Below, in pieces: positions 20,486 through 32,679 of a stretch of 64,000 nucleotides of DNA. Below the pieces are notes generated by a model that was not told the DNA's origin, did not search any database, and saw only the letters and a program-made list of their open reading frames with translations. The stretch comes from Teratosphaeria epicoccoides (taxonomy: Eukaryota > Ascomycota > Dothideomycetes > Mycosphaerellales > Teratosphaeriaceae). The stretch spans positions 1-64,000 of the forward strand of contig JADDMT010000018.1 in the NCBI GenBank assembly GCA_021401465.1. Reading direction: 5' to 3'. Numbering within the stretch: the stretch's first letter is position 1; each line of letters starts with the position of its first letter. The position numbers and the translations under genes are program-made.

Positions 20486-23400
20486 ATGGTACGAAAGTCG
20501 ACTCGTGTGCCTGAACAGATGAAGGCCAGCTCGCACAAAAGGGGGCTTTCCACAGCAGCCGCTCCTACTGAGGCAGCCAAACGAACCAAGGCCCTCAAGG
20601 TGACGCCTACCAAAAGTCAGTATTTCGAGAGTCAGCGTGAAGCACCTGGCGGATTTGATCACGATGAGTCAATCGAAGAGTCTTCAGCGGCAGACGAGGG
20701 CTCTGATTTTGGGGAAGTCGCAGGCCAGTCGGATTCCGACGAAGACGAGGCTGAGGACCAGGACGAGAGCTACGACAGCGCTGATGATTACCCTCGGAAG
20801 CAAACCAAATCCAGTACAAGGGCGAAAGGATCTGGCAGCACGAGCAGGCAGAAACCAGTCTCCAGCGGAAAGACCGGGCTTGGACCTGGCACTCAGCTCA
20901 TCATGAAGAAACCAAAAGCGAGACCCGCAGGATTCACGCCCTACATGGGCAACACTATCCATCCCAACACCTTGCTATTCTTGAAAGACCTCAAGGCTAA
21001 CAACAGACGAGAGTGGCTTAAGCGTGAGTGCATCCATTGCCATTTAATTAGTGCATGCATCCTGCTCCGCCTAATTATGTCCCATGCAGTGCTGCACAAG
21101 CACGCATCTTGGCGGGCCTGGCATCGATCCCTAACGACCTTTCGAGACGGCCCTGCTTCTTGTGTGGCGTGGCGCATCTGGCCATGCGTTCCGTTTCACC
21201 GCATCATGCGCAGATGCCAGCGCATGACGCGGCCGACCTTCTCAAAGTAGCTTAAGCTGATCAGATTCGATATGCACCTAGTCAACGACGCCGACTTCAG
21301 GGTCTCAGAGAAAGACTTTTACTCTTTTGTTGAGGCGTTGACCGAAAGACTCCTCGAAACCGACGATACAATCCCGGAATTGCCGGTCAAAGATGTTGTC
21401 CGTCTTCTGGACAAGTCGCAAAGACGAAGAGAAGGCAGGCTGATGGCAAGGCAGATATTTCGCATCTATCGAGACGTACGGTTCTCGCCGGACCCGACCC
21501 CTTACAAGTAAGCACCCATTACGGAAGGCCGGCCCGCCGTGTCGGTCGCGTCCAACTATTTGTCGCTAATGCAAGTGACAGGCCTCACTTCTCGGCGGCT
21601 TGGTCTCGGACCGGACGCAAAGGCCCATATGCTCATTATTATGTGCAGGTCTCTCCGAGTGAGAGCTTCGTTGGTGAGCTGATCGTTTTCTATGTACGAA
21701 CTGCATGCGTGAATGTGAAGTGTCTGGTATTAGCTGGACAGGGACGTCGCTGCTAATGGCAAACGACTGTGTCACCTTGCGGTCTAGCAACGGGCGCCAA
21801 ACCATGATCGATCCTCCTCAAGGTATCACGGTTGTACAAATTGACCGATATCGACACGTCTTGTAATGGACTCATGATCTCCTGGAAATGATGCAAGAAG
21901 ATGAGGTAGCGTTGCTTGAAAGTTCAGGTATCACTTCAAGCAAATTGGTGCGGTCTCGTCACGAGTGGCTGTGGCTACCATACCAGTTGCTAAAGAATCG
22001 CAACAAATATGTAGCTTACATCTCCTGACGAGCCGCATGTCCTGTGTACCTCGAAGCCCTTGAGAAGTCCAATCCGGGCAATGTGCACTCCTGCTATTGC
22101 TCGGATGACGCTGGCCAGCAATTTGCACGTCAAGCGATGCATAGTCCTCTTTCTGGCATTGCATTCCGTCAAGCGGCAGTGGAGACTAGTCTAGAATCTC
22201 CACAGTGTGATAGCGATCGGGCTCGTGGAGATGACAGCGTCGATCGGTGGCTTGAGCACAAGACTGGAAGCTCAACCCGAGCAAGGCAGCGATGACTGTA
22301 CGAGAACAGTGATCTGGGTCGGTTAACCCGGGGGTGCTGCTGACAGAAGCTCTAACGCGCAAAATAATCCTCTTGGTTCGGTCACTTTGATCAGCAGGCG
22401 GCCCGACAACTGGACGTGACGGGAGCAGTTGCGGAGCGGCACCCATCCTTCTATATTCATCCGCCATCAAAGAGCGCCCCTGAGAGCTCTGTGCAGTGGA
22501 TTAACGCGCTGCGCTTCCCACTGTCTTGGGGACAAAAGAATCCTGGTCCGCGATACCTCCTGTTTCTTCCAAGCTCTTGCTACCTTCGCGTACGGTGGTG
22601 CATAGATTTATCACGAGCTGCTCCGGGTATCGTGCTGAGAGGTCTGCATTGAAGCGCGATACGTACGGGGATCCGACGGCAACACAACAAGCCATGAGCT
22701 TCGGGTCGACGGCTTACTGCTGCTCGCGTCCATCGGTATCGCATTGTTCGCTGCTCGACACGAATGTTGATCGGATGGCGCTGCATCATCCACAGATTGG
22801 CGCGTGGGCGGCTTATATTTACAAGCTCGTAGCATCGCAGACCTGCTGGCCACTCAGGTTCGCAAAATGCGCTTGAACGGTGCACGTCGTATGGCAGCGT
22901 CGACGACTTTCATATCGGAATTGTAATGCAAGAGAGGGAGGCGACAACGGGCAGCGCAATCGCAATGGCGGGAGTGCATTCGCCGTCATGTCCGATGCGA
23001 CAAGGGCGATAGCAGAGGCCCGCTTGCTTGAGGTGAACGCGTCAATTGCGCATCGACCACCGGAGCAGCAGGTCCGCAGCGTTACCCGTCATAATAGGCC
23101 GTCAAGTCGATGAAGATCGACAATTACGCGGCCGGGATGCAACCCCCTCTCGTTCGCGGTGATCTCTTCGTTGCATGAGACTAAACGCGCTTGCTCACTT
23201 GGGATGCTACGAAGCCAAAAACAAGCCACAACTCACCAATCTGGCGTTCGAGGATGTCTTGCCTGCGTCAAGTGACTGCTACGATGCCCGCCGCACGTGC
23301 AAATGACATTGTTCTCATGCTCTTTCTGTGACTTCGACGCTTGCGCGCGTTCTGTGTTGCAAGCCTTAACGTCTCTGACTGACTGTTGGTTTCTAGGCGG

Positions 23401-24880
23401 CGGGCTATGGCACCCAGATGCTCATCCGACGGCTTTGATGCGCGAAGTGATCGACGTACAATCAGATCGTATTAAACGCGTACTGCTTGACGCTGACATT
23501 CGTCGCGAGTTCTTGAAGGGCGCCCCAAAGCAAGAGGGCAAGGTGGTGAAAGCATTCGTCGACAGCAACGCCGAGAATGCGTTGAAAACGAAACCTAGGG
23601 TGAGTCTGGCCTTCCGTCATACTAGCCGACTTCGTCAGCTGCTTGCTTCATTGTGTTTGTCTTGTGAGAACAGAGGTCTTGCCAGTTGTTGTGTTGCTGC
23701 CGCCGCTTTGCAGCCATTGGTTCGTTCGCGCTCTCCTGATCTCGTGCCTGGAGCCATTAATGGACGCGTTCTGGCTCCGGCGCGCGACCAAGCGATTGGC
23801 ATCACAACTGCCACTGCTTTTGCCCAAACCTATGCGCGTCAGGAAAGGCAAGGCCTTGTCCATCACCCGTGCGGATCCTCCTAGTCGCTGCGCAAGAATT
23901 AGGCATGTCGAACTGGAGCCCAAAACTGGACATCCAATACACACGTGGAGCAAGAAACCATGGCACATTCCATGATATTATTCCATCGGACTCAGCCACC
24001 TTAATTACGGTTGGACGCTGACTGTTCAACCGACTGTCACGAGCATCATTGTCTATCTCGATCGTCTTCGACAGCTGCTGGGATTGCCAATTGGGGTGCC
24101 ATCAGCGTGTGGTACGGCGCCGAAAGCTACCACTGACTCACGCCACCTACCGGTGGATTGACTTTGCAGCTTTCTCATTTGCCGAAAAGTCACTTGCCCG
24201 CTGTAAGCAAGCTTGGTTTTCAAGCAACACCTTGCGCAAGTCTCTTGTTCTGTTGATCACATCTTGAAAGAATCGAAGCCACCGGCTGATGGCGAGCTCC
24301 TCAACGACATATCCGGCTGACGCTATGCAGGGGTTTGACTCCAACCACAAGGAACTTGATCTTCTGCGACTCCGGAACTACACTCTTGGGCGGAGACTTC
24401 CAGATCAAGAGCTTCTGGGACCGGATGGCCTGGCTCGCGTTGTAGAGCTTTTCCGCGCCCTGAAGCCATTCGTAAGTCTCTCCATCAGTAATTTCTGATT
24501 CGAGCATTGTCACAGTCTCGGCGTTCTTTATTGGCACGTGGCGTGTTGGAAAAAAAGCCTGGAACGCTAGATGTCAAACGATTCCAGCATCGATTGATGA
24601 TCAGATCCATAGCAGTAACCTTCGCGCTTGGTTCGCGATTGTACAAAGTCACAACCTGTGACATCCGAGTACGACATCGACATCACCAGAGATTACTGCC
24701 CGACGGTTGCTGCTATATCTCCACGCCCGAATTGTCGATGTCATTGCATCATGGATAACCGTTGACTGACTATTGCACGCGATACAGATCACATTGTTGA
24801 ATTCCATTGTCATGCCAGACCCTGAGGATGCAGGCAATGAAAGTGAGGCCGACACTAATGGGAATGATGACAGTAATTAA
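20486..24880 (+). CDS. DUF2461 family protein with exceptionally long introns
   Basis: Seven exons (20486-21023, 21282-21397, 21455-21507, 21582-21673, 23397-23599, 24331-24471, 24788-24880) join in frame to 411 residues. Each junction rebuilds a conserved DUF2461 segment: REWLKLNDADFRVSEKDF, KDVIFRIYRDVRF, TPYKPHFSAAWS, SESFVGGGLWHPDA, KTKPRGFDSNHKELDLL and LKPFITLLNSIVMPD. The first ~150 residues are charged and disordered with acidic runs (DSDEDEAEDQDE); the domain fills the rest. Intron lengths are 258, 57, 74, 1723, 731 and 316 nt. The splice borders of the long ones are good (for example GTGAGC..TTTCTAG), so the gene may still work. DUF2461 proteins have no established function. The 57-nt intron is a multiple of three without stops. 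Confidence 0.83.
21674..23396 (+). other. 1.7-kb intron 4 of the DUF2461 gene
   Basis: The donor is G|GTGAGC and the acceptor TTTCTAG|GC, with a CTGAC branch-like sequence just before the end. The interior has normal base composition, only short frames on both strands and no obvious terminal repeats. The origin of the extra sequence is unknown. Confidence 0.7.
23600..24330 (+). other. 731-nt intron 5 of the DUF2461 gene
   Basis: The donor is AGG|GTGAGT and the acceptor ATGCAG|GGG, with a GCTGAC branch point about 10 nt upstream of the acceptor. Nothing recognisable is inside. Confidence 0.7.
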
Positions 24881-27800
24881 GTGGGAGGCAAGCTGAACAC
24901 GTGGGCATGCCAATTCTCATCGACTTCGCGTGATGCGCGAATGTAGCAAAATCGTACATGCGAAGTGATCGATATTATTGCTCCGAGAAGTATCAGCGCA
25001 AGCCACCGGTACCCGCTGGCCTGGACTGCTTCGCGATCTCTGTTGCCGCCGACAAGGATTGTTGTGATGTTCCCGCCAAATCCATCTGACACCGGGTACT
25101 CGAGCAAGGGCTACCTAATTATCGCTATCTCATGTGTGACCAAGTATCGCTCCGCGCATATATACTGCATGCCACGTCGACAGCTGCACGCAGCGCTCTT
25201 CAATCGTGTCGTGCACAGCAGATCAGCCCCTTCTTGTGCGTGAGCAACTGCAAGAGAGGTTTGGCGCAGTATGCATGCTGATATGCGCGGCATGAAGCGA
25301 GGCCCACATAAAATGCTGAGCCCGGGGCGGCGCTAACAGCCGCTAGTGGAACCTAGACGGAGACGCGCAGCAGCTTTCGGTCATGTGAGCAGAGTCTGCC
25401 ACTCTCGCCCACTCATTGAAGGTGGCGTGGCTACCCTGCGAGACCCCATGCGCGGTGCTGACATGGTCACCCCTTAATCGCTGCTCCAACCATAAGGATC
25501 GCTGGACAGACGCACCACCTCAGGACATGCGGGCATCGATGTGTGGCACAAGGTGCATCAGCCTCGGTTGCTCGCCATTACATCAGCTTGTGATAACGCT
25601 CTACGCAGGAGCGAAAAGTGAACCAACGTGTGTAAGGACGACACCGCTGGAAAAGAAAGTTTGAGTAGGGCGCGGTCACAGAGCGCCTCATCCCGGTCCG
25701 ACTCGCTGGATTTACGGAGCATTCGGTAGAACGCTAAACAGGACTGAAGGACGCTCATCATCTGGCTGAACGAGGGCTCGGCAACAGGCGCTGACCGAGT
25801 ATGCAACATTCATGCATAACAATGCGTTAGCATCACAACTCATGCACGTCCGCATCTGTTTGCTTGAGGACACGTCAGACTCGACTGCGGGTCGGCGTTC
25901 ATCTGATGACTTGACGGTGAGCTTGGTGAATGGGTCGCAGGATCAGGACTATATGGTGCCTTGGCGCAGTGCATAGACCATGCATGTACCCAGGTCTGTT
26001 GCGGTACAGACTGCCTTGCTTGGTCCTGGGTCGAGCAAGCCACCTGGGACATGTCACCGACGACCTCGCTCAACAGGCATAATGTTGTGGTTCTTGCTTG
26101 CTTGCTGCTCCCATACCAGTCTCGCTTACATTTTTCAATGCGCTTGTTAGCTTGCCTCACGCTGCCTTAGATGCAATGGGCGGCTGCATTCGAGCATGAG
26201 CCGCGCGCCATACAGAATCAACGAGTGAAGTAGCACGAGGGTATTCGAGGATCCCACGCACTTAGCTTATACGGCAATCGATGCGTTCCGTACCGACTGT
26301 GTGTGTGCAACCGTGCAAGCCGTGAAGCCTGGGGAACCATCTACTCCTGATTCTTCGATCTCGTGTACAGCGCTTCAAGCGATACATATTAGTGCATGTC
26401 CTAACAGTGTCTATGCCATACAGGCATTACTGATGCGAGTGCGTCTGTTCGCGCACTTGATGGCCAAGGGAACCCTTTTTCTTTCCCAGTGTTCACTTGA
26501 CAAGCATTGCCTTTGAGAACAGGGCGACCCTCTACAGATAATTATCGAGGGTAGTAGGCAGTGGTGCGCAGGGTCGCTCTCTTGCAGCATGGGCTTAGGG
26601 TCGGCCTGCATCAAGTCCTTGATGCTGGGAATGTGCTGCAGCAGGGCAAAGGCTCAAATCTTGCGGTCGCTTGAGCGGCTTCAGATCAGCTAGAGGACGC
26701 CATCAACGCCGTTGACAACCTGCAGAAGTGTATGTTCGGTACATGGCATTCCGGGCCTTGAGCACATGTGCCAGATTTGGTTGCGAGACCGCGCTGTTCG
26801 CAGGCATTGTACAGACTAGGCCGCAGGGGCAATTGAACCTTTGAGTAGATCACCGTCCTTGGACGATGCGAAGATCTGAGACTGAGGCCGAGCATCTTGG
26901 CTGCGTCAGCCTGAATTCTCAAACGAATTGTTCTGATTCGCGGACACATCACAGTGTTGCCAGTGCCTGCCATAGCTCAGAAGCTCGATAGCACGCAGAC
27001 GCACCCCGACACCTGATACCACCGGTAAGTCAGCTTGCTCCTTCTGGTGAAGGTTGACATCGCGTCTGCGAAGTAGTTGGGTCGTACGGCACGAGTCGGC
27101 CAAGGCGGCAATGTCCTGTCAATGCCTGTCGTCGCGTGGCGATCGCTCGGCGGCGCAGACGGGTGTAGGGCCGCACACGGGAGACCGCGAGGCCTGACGA
27201 CTCACGAGCTGGATTGGCTCGGCTGCGAAAGCAATTCGTCTATCTGACGCGCTCGCGCTCGAGCCTTCAGACCACTCTTGTCTCGCTCTTGCTGACCAAT
27301 GACAGGCTTCGGAGACAGTCTTGCCTCCCGAACTCAAGTGGAACCCCGGTGGGCTGAACTGTAACAAGACTTAGGGGTCTCCGAGCACCCAGTCAGACGT
27401 ATGGTCTACAGCTTCACCACAAATACCGACTCGTCAATGTGCGTTGCCGGCTTTCCGTCTCGTCAACTCGGCGCTCCAGCGCGCACTACCTAGAGTAGTG
27501 TGAAGGTTGGGACGATCAGGATTCAGCATTGCGCAGCGGTCGAAGCTAGAGGTAAGAACACTCAAAACGGCGGCCAACGAACGACGCGAAGGTGCTTGTG
27601 CTTTTACCCATTCCCTGTCGCTTCGGCCCAGGGGTGCCAAACTGCTTTCAGTAGTGGCTTTCACATCATCAGCCAGTGGTAGCCTTTTTAACGTTCGCAC
27701 CCCGCTGCTGCCACGATTTCCCGTCGCTACCCTTCAGCTGGGACTTGATATCAAACGCCTCTGCGTCTTCTCCCGCTCGTTCTGCCGCTGACAGCAAGAT

Positions 27801-28113
27801 ACAAGATCAGCACCTATAGCTGCATCATAATACGGCTGCTGTGCGACGCAGCGTGCCCAAGCACTTTCCGGTGCAGAAGAAATTTTACTCGACTGGTGGC
27901 GAGGACGACCTTGTCCTACTCGGATTGCATCTGACGGCTTCACGACTCGGCCCGCGCCTTGTGCGACTTCACAACATAAAATCGGTGCAGGCCATATATA
28001 TCGCAGTGTTCGATTCGAGCGATAGAGAGTATATCCAAGCCGCGTTTGGTGCAGCGCTGTGCCAACTAGTTGCTCATCGTCCGACACTGCGCGTCGTCGC
28101 ACCACGCGGCACC
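24881..28113. other. 3.2-kb gene-poor block
   Basis: No reading frame here has a recognisable domain, signal peptide or coherent splice pattern on either strand. Base composition is normal, unlike the TpA-rich relics, so this is not an obviously RIP-damaged repeat. The last few hundred bases are the promoter and leader of the Zn2Cys6 gene. Confidence 0.4.
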
Positions 28114-29524
28114 ATGAATCAATATCCAGCACAGACGCCGCAATGGAATGGCAATGCGCCACCACCGACCTCTCAATCACCAGGTCAGTGGTCGCCTCAA
28201 CCGCCAAATGGGCAATATACACCTAGGCCGCAAAATCAGGTAAGCCGCACCTGTGATGTTTGGACTTTGAGGTGCATGTCGCGCCAAGGAGCGTGACCAC
28301 TTTTACTGTTACGCAACTGCGCTGCTTCTAAATCTTGCACCTTGCTTCTTCCACTTCCCAACGCTACGATACAATTAATTTCATCACTCAATATGGGTGC
28401 CATCGACCCTGCATTGACATCCGACGGTGCTGACGAGGACCTCACGCAGCAGATCCCTCCGATCTCTCAAGCACTCCCGCAAGGCCCGACGATGCAGACG
28501 CTTCAGCCCCAACACCCCGATCAGTACCGTGCCTTGCCTGCGCCGCCGCAAATGTACGCTCCTCCCTATCAGCAACAGATGCCTTACCCGCCGAACCAGC
28601 CTGCTCCACGCCAGCGGACAGCAATAGCATGTCGATATTGTCGGAGACGCAAGGTATGCGACGATGAGTTTGGGACACGTAGAACGCGACGTTCTGACGC
28701 GTCTCCAGATTCGATGCTCCGGCTTTGACCAATCTGAAGATGGACGTTGCACCAACTGTCAACGATTCTCCCAAGAGTGTGTGTTCACGCCGGTGAGCGC
28801 TCAGACGCACGCCTTTGTCCCGGCTCATACTGTCTGGCGCGGCCAGAACCCGCCGCCGAATACGCAACTCTACGGTGCTTATGGTCAGCCTCTTCCACAG
28901 GGCGGACAACGTGATCCATACCAGCAACAGCAACAGCCGGGCCAGCCGGGCCAGTACCCACCGCCGCCACAAGGTTATCAACAACAGGGTATGTACCCGC
29001 CGCAGCCGAACATGCAGCAGATGCCCAGCCAACAGGCAGGCACTAAGCGTGCCAATGACGAGCCTCACACTCCGACTATGCCACCGCCCAATCCGGCCGA
29101 GCAAGGTCAGCGTGGCTCGTTTGGCTATGACCCGAGTGGTCTTACTGGTGGTGCGTCGCCTGCTTCTTCTAATGCTTCGTTTCATTCTTCACAGCCGCAA
29201 CCATACTTCGCTGGTCATCCTCCTGCTAGTCGTTCCTCATCGCAAAGTGCTTATTTAAATGACCCATCCCGTGCGTCATCCTCGCCGCACTCGATGGGCC
29301 AGTACGGCACTCCCTCAACCTCTCCTATGTACGGTCCGGTACCTCCACATGGGATAGGCTCTGCAAGTGCAGGGCGCTCTGGCGTGAAGATCAACAACGT
29401 TGTGAATCGCGCTGGGCCCCAGCAGCAGCAGCAGTCTGCGGCGCAAGCAGCGATTAAGCAGGAGGAGAACCGCACGTCCCATGACGCCAATATGTTGCAG
29501 GCTCTGAATCGCGGGCCGATTTGA
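28114..29524 (+). CDS. Zn2Cys6 (fungal binuclear zinc cluster) transcription factor, probably truncated
   Basis: Exons 28114-28239, 28450-28653 and 28709-29524 encode 381 residues. The zinc cluster has the spacing C-x2-C-x6-C-x10-C-x2-C-x6-C (ACRYCRRRKIRCSGFD, then GRCTNCQRFSQECVF), split by a 55-nt intron directly after RRRK. Everything else is low-complexity, rich in Q, P, S and G. No fungal transcription-factor middle domain is present. Intron 1 (210 nt) is inferred from a strong GTAAGC donor and a GCTGAC branch before CGCAG. The stop at 29522 follows a TTT run; the next frame over stays open to 29693 with acidic, coding-like sequence, so a one-base indel may have shortened the protein. 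It should be nuclear and DNA-binding; targets are unknown. Confidence 0.82.
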
Positions 29525-30488
29525 TGATCTGATGCTGACCGGTTCAGCAGCAGATAAGGTTCCCGACGGTGTCGCCACAACCGAGGGTGCTGACAGCACG
29601 CAAGAACAAGTCAAGAAGAAAAGCGGCGAGATGAGAGACGTCGGTGTCCAGACAGACGAGTCGTCTCTGGCTGGTAGAGAGCAGGGCTCCTAGGCCAGTC
29701 TGCCGGGCGACAAAGGCCGGAGTCAAATGTTTTATCGCTTGCGCTTACAGTCGATTTTGCAAGGCGTTGAGTGCTTCTCGGGCGGCTTGATTGTGTTTTC
29801 CTGTCGTCACAATACCTCTGGGTGGCTATGGTGGTTCAGGCAGTATCAGCACGGCACAGCGCAGCGCGTGAGCGGAGGGTGTATCGCCTTGGGCGCTGAT
29901 CGCAGCATGTGCATCGCACGCTCGATTCAGAGCCAGCAATTGTTGCTTGTGGCTAATGTCTTGACCCAAAGAACAAGAGTCGGCTCTGGCAACAGACAGA
30001 ATATGCGTGATATTCAGTAGATAGGGCGCAACATGTATGACTTAGCGCGTAGAAAGCCCTGATCTCGCGTCTTCTTGCGATTGACGACAATGTAAAATGT
30101 TTGCAACGTGGACGACTGAAGTCGAAATTGAAGAGCGTGCGTTCCGTACCGCCCGTCTTTTCTCAGTCGTCCTGTTGTCGCTCGTTGTTCTTGCGGTCGC
30201 GCCCGCCTACGCGCGGGCGGGCCGTCACTCATCACTAGACATGCGGATGTCACAGCATTCGCAAAGCTTCCCTTCGTCGAGCAATCGTTCGCATAATTGA
30301 AAAGTCAGCAAGGCATAAGTTCCGGGAGATGGTCAATTGCTATCTATACTCAGTCAATAGAGTCCAGTCACCGCACCAGACTGAATTGCCTCGCGTACTT
30401 GGGCAGCTGGTCGAATGATGGAGTCAATTCGCCTCGAACATCAATCCGGTCGGGACATGTGACTGACATACACATACCAACGGTGATA
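29525..30488. other. Out-of-frame tail of the zinc-cluster gene, then promoter of RQT4-like gene
   Basis: Bases 29523-29693 hold about 56 open codons in the frame one base off the upstream gene (see findings). From 29700 to 30488 no gene is supported. A hydrophobic open run at 30097-30300 resembles a signal anchor but has poor context and overlaps the presumed promoter. Confidence 0.4.
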
Positions 30489-32210
30489 ATGGCGAGTACA
30501 CAAGTGGAGCAGTGGGCAGTACCACGACTGCAACAGCTCCTCCCGATAGACGACGACAGCCTGAAGCAGGTCATTCAGTACGCGAATACTCTATCAAAAG
30601 ATGCGGCGGCAGAGCACTTGACGAATCTGCTTGGTGGTGATGCTCGAGCGCTGGAATTCATATCCAGCTTCAACCAACGAAGGCAAAATGCGCCAGCCTC
30701 AACAACAATGACGAAGCCGGTCACACAGGAGTCGTTGTCCTATGAGGCTGCTGGGTCTGACAATGCCCGCTCGAGTGGTAGAGGTGGTCGAGGTGGCAAG
30801 AAAAAGGCAAACATACACGCGCTGCCTGCGCGGCAAGTCGAAGGCTACGGAGACGTGGGTGCGGCGTACCAAAAGAGAGTTGAGGAGGAATACATGCCAA
30901 AAGCTGCGAAGGCAAGACAGGCGCATAAAGAACAGGTTTCAGACAATCTCGCGTTGCGTGAGAGGCCGCCAGACGCTATCAAAATGCCACTCACCACGGA
31001 TGATGCCTCCACAAAAAACAAGCCGATCACTGCCAAAGCACCGCCTTCTGCTTCTGGACCGCTGATCTCAGACTCGCTTGCACCGAGGAAAGGGGCATCC
31101 GCCCAGGGCTCGAGGACGGCGTCACCTGCGGCCAAGACCAAAGTCAACATCACGGGTGGGACTGCCATGCATGGCGCAAGCACCGCCCTTTCCGACCTGG
31201 ACAGTGCCATCAAGAGCCTCGAAGTGCAGACCAACCCTTCACTATCTCTCAGCAATGCCGCGAATGAGAAGCGAAGGTGCAATTGCATGGCTACACGCCA
31301 CCCTCTGCTCGACATGGCGCCGAACTGTCTAAATTGCGGCAAGATCATCTGCGTGAAGCAGGGTCTAGGCCCCTGTACATTCTGCGGCACGGTTCTTTTG
31401 AGCAGTGATGAGATCAGCAAAGTGCTGCGTGTGCTGAAAGACGAGCGGGGCGAAGAGCGGCAAAAGGCTAACAATGCCGCGCACAGGAAGGCGGACGTGG
31501 CATCTGGCAAGCAACGGGCATTCACAGGCCGGGAATTCTTGGCTCAGGCTGCGAGTTCTGGTCGCAATTCGCCACTGTCATCGGCAATTGCCACGCCGGC
31601 TGGATCAGAGGATGAGGCGTCGGGCAAGGCGAAAGCGCATAGAGATAAGCTTCTCAACTTCCAGGCGAACAATGCTCGTCGGACACAGATTCACGACGAG
31701 GCCGCGGATTACGACTTCCCGACTGCTGGCACGAGTATGTGGGCTACGCCGGCCGCGCGCGCACAGCAGTTGAAGCGGCAGCAGAAGGCTTTGCGCGAGA
31801 TGGAGTGGAATGCGCGGCCTGACTATGAGAAGCGGAGGGTGGTCGCTTCCATCGATCTCCAGGGCAAGCGTGTGGTGCGCAAGATGGCGGAGATTGAGAA
31901 GCCTGATTTCTCTGCTGATGAGGATGACGATGGCAAGGAGTACTTAGCTGCTGTGCCAGAGGGCAGTGGCGGCGGCGGCGGTGGTGGTGCGAAAGGCGCG
32001 TTTAGTAATAATCCGCTTGCTTCGGGTCTCATTCGTCCAAAGGCGAAGGTGGATAAGGGGAGCGAGGCGGTGAGGGAGAAGCCGACGACGTGGCGGAGGG
32101 TGCAGATGGACGAGGATGATAACGAGGGGTGGATTTTGGATGGTGGTGTTTATGGGGGACGGATACTTGAGGATGGGGTTCTGGGTCGGGAGGAGCATGC
32201 CTTTGGTTGA
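30489..32210 (+). CDS. RQT4: RQT4 / TRIP4 (ASC-1) homologue, C2HC5 zinc finger protein
   Basis: This single-exon gene encodes 573 residues from the ATG at 30489. The frame is open further upstream, but the conserved N-terminus (EQWAVPRLQQLLPIDDDSLKQVIQYA) starts here. That first ~70-residue helical domain is CUE-like. The C2HC5-type finger lies near residues 264-301 (CNCMATRHPLLDMAPNC, CGKIICVKQGLGPCTFCG), a signature of the TRIP4/ASC-1 family. In yeast Rqt4 is a subunit of the RQC-trigger complex that dissociates collided ribosomes; in animals TRIP4 belongs to the ASC-1 complex. The C-terminal part has a glycine run near residues 495-503. It ends convergently with the SRP receptor gene. Confidence 0.9.
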   Translation: MASTQVEQWAVPRLQQLLPIDDDSLKQVIQYANTLSKDAAAEHLTNLLGGDARALEFISSFNQRRQNAPASTTMTKPVTQESLSYEAAGSDNARSSGRGGRGGKKKANIHALPARQVEGYGDVGAAYQKRVEEEYMPKAAKARQAHKEQVSDNLALRERPPDAIKMPLTTDDASTKNKPITAKAPPSASGPLISDSLAPRKGASAQGSRTASPAAKTKVNITGGTAMHGASTALSDLDSAIKSLEVQTNPSLSLSNAANEKRRCNCMATRHPLLDMAPNCLNCGKIICVKQGLGPCTFCGTVLLSSDEISKVLRVLKDERGEERQKANNAAHRKADVASGKQRAFTGREFLAQAASSGRNSPLSSAIATPAGSEDEASGKAKAHRDKLLNFQANNARRTQIHDEAADYDFPTAGTSMWATPAARAQQLKRQQKALREMEWNARPDYEKRRVVASIDLQGKRVVRKMAEIEKPDFSADEDDDGKEYLAAVPEGSGGGGGGGAKGAFSNNPLASGLIRPKAKVDKGSEAVREKPTTWRRVQMDEDDNEGWILDGGVYGGRILEDGVLGREEHAFG

Positions 32211-32679
32211 GGAAGGATAAGCAATTCGATGTGGGTAATGATGCGCTCCATGCTGTAGCCTTAGGAGGTATGTCAAATGGCAGTACCGGCAGGTTCGAGG
32301 CAAGCGAAGAAATTCAGGCTGTGATCGATCCGTCGGCGCCGTTTCCGCTGCCTGGACCAGCGTGTGCGAAGTCCCCAAACTCCCCAACGCCGATTAGGCC
32401 TGTCAACTCACTTTCTACCGATCTGTCATCTGGCGGTTTCATGGATTCGGGATCCAAACGTGCGGCACCGCGGCTCAGGAACGGCACGTCTGGGCTGGTC
32501 ACCAAGAACCATGTACGTGGATGGTACCACGGCGGCAGATACATCACCATGGGAAGAAGCAAGCAATGTGGATGGGGTTGCACGGCCGACGCGCTTGGCA
32601 TGGGAAATACGGAATGGATTGAGGATAGCCTCATCCATTCTGGCATCGTGCATATCCATTCATGGATTCCTCTCCACCA
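32211..32679. other. Convergent intergenic region
   Basis: This is the 3' flank of RQT4 (plus) and the SRP receptor gene (minus). Open runs here lack homology signals. No gene is claimed. Confidence 0.4.

Noticed and set aside
28442..29185. 247-codon minus-strand frame over the zinc-cluster gene
   Set aside because: It is antisense to the Q/P/S-rich coding region and contains no domain; the plus strand carries the intact zinc cluster.
30097..30300. Signal-anchor-like 67-codon frame
   Set aside because: One hydrophobic run in a promoter region, no conserved remainder and poor start context.
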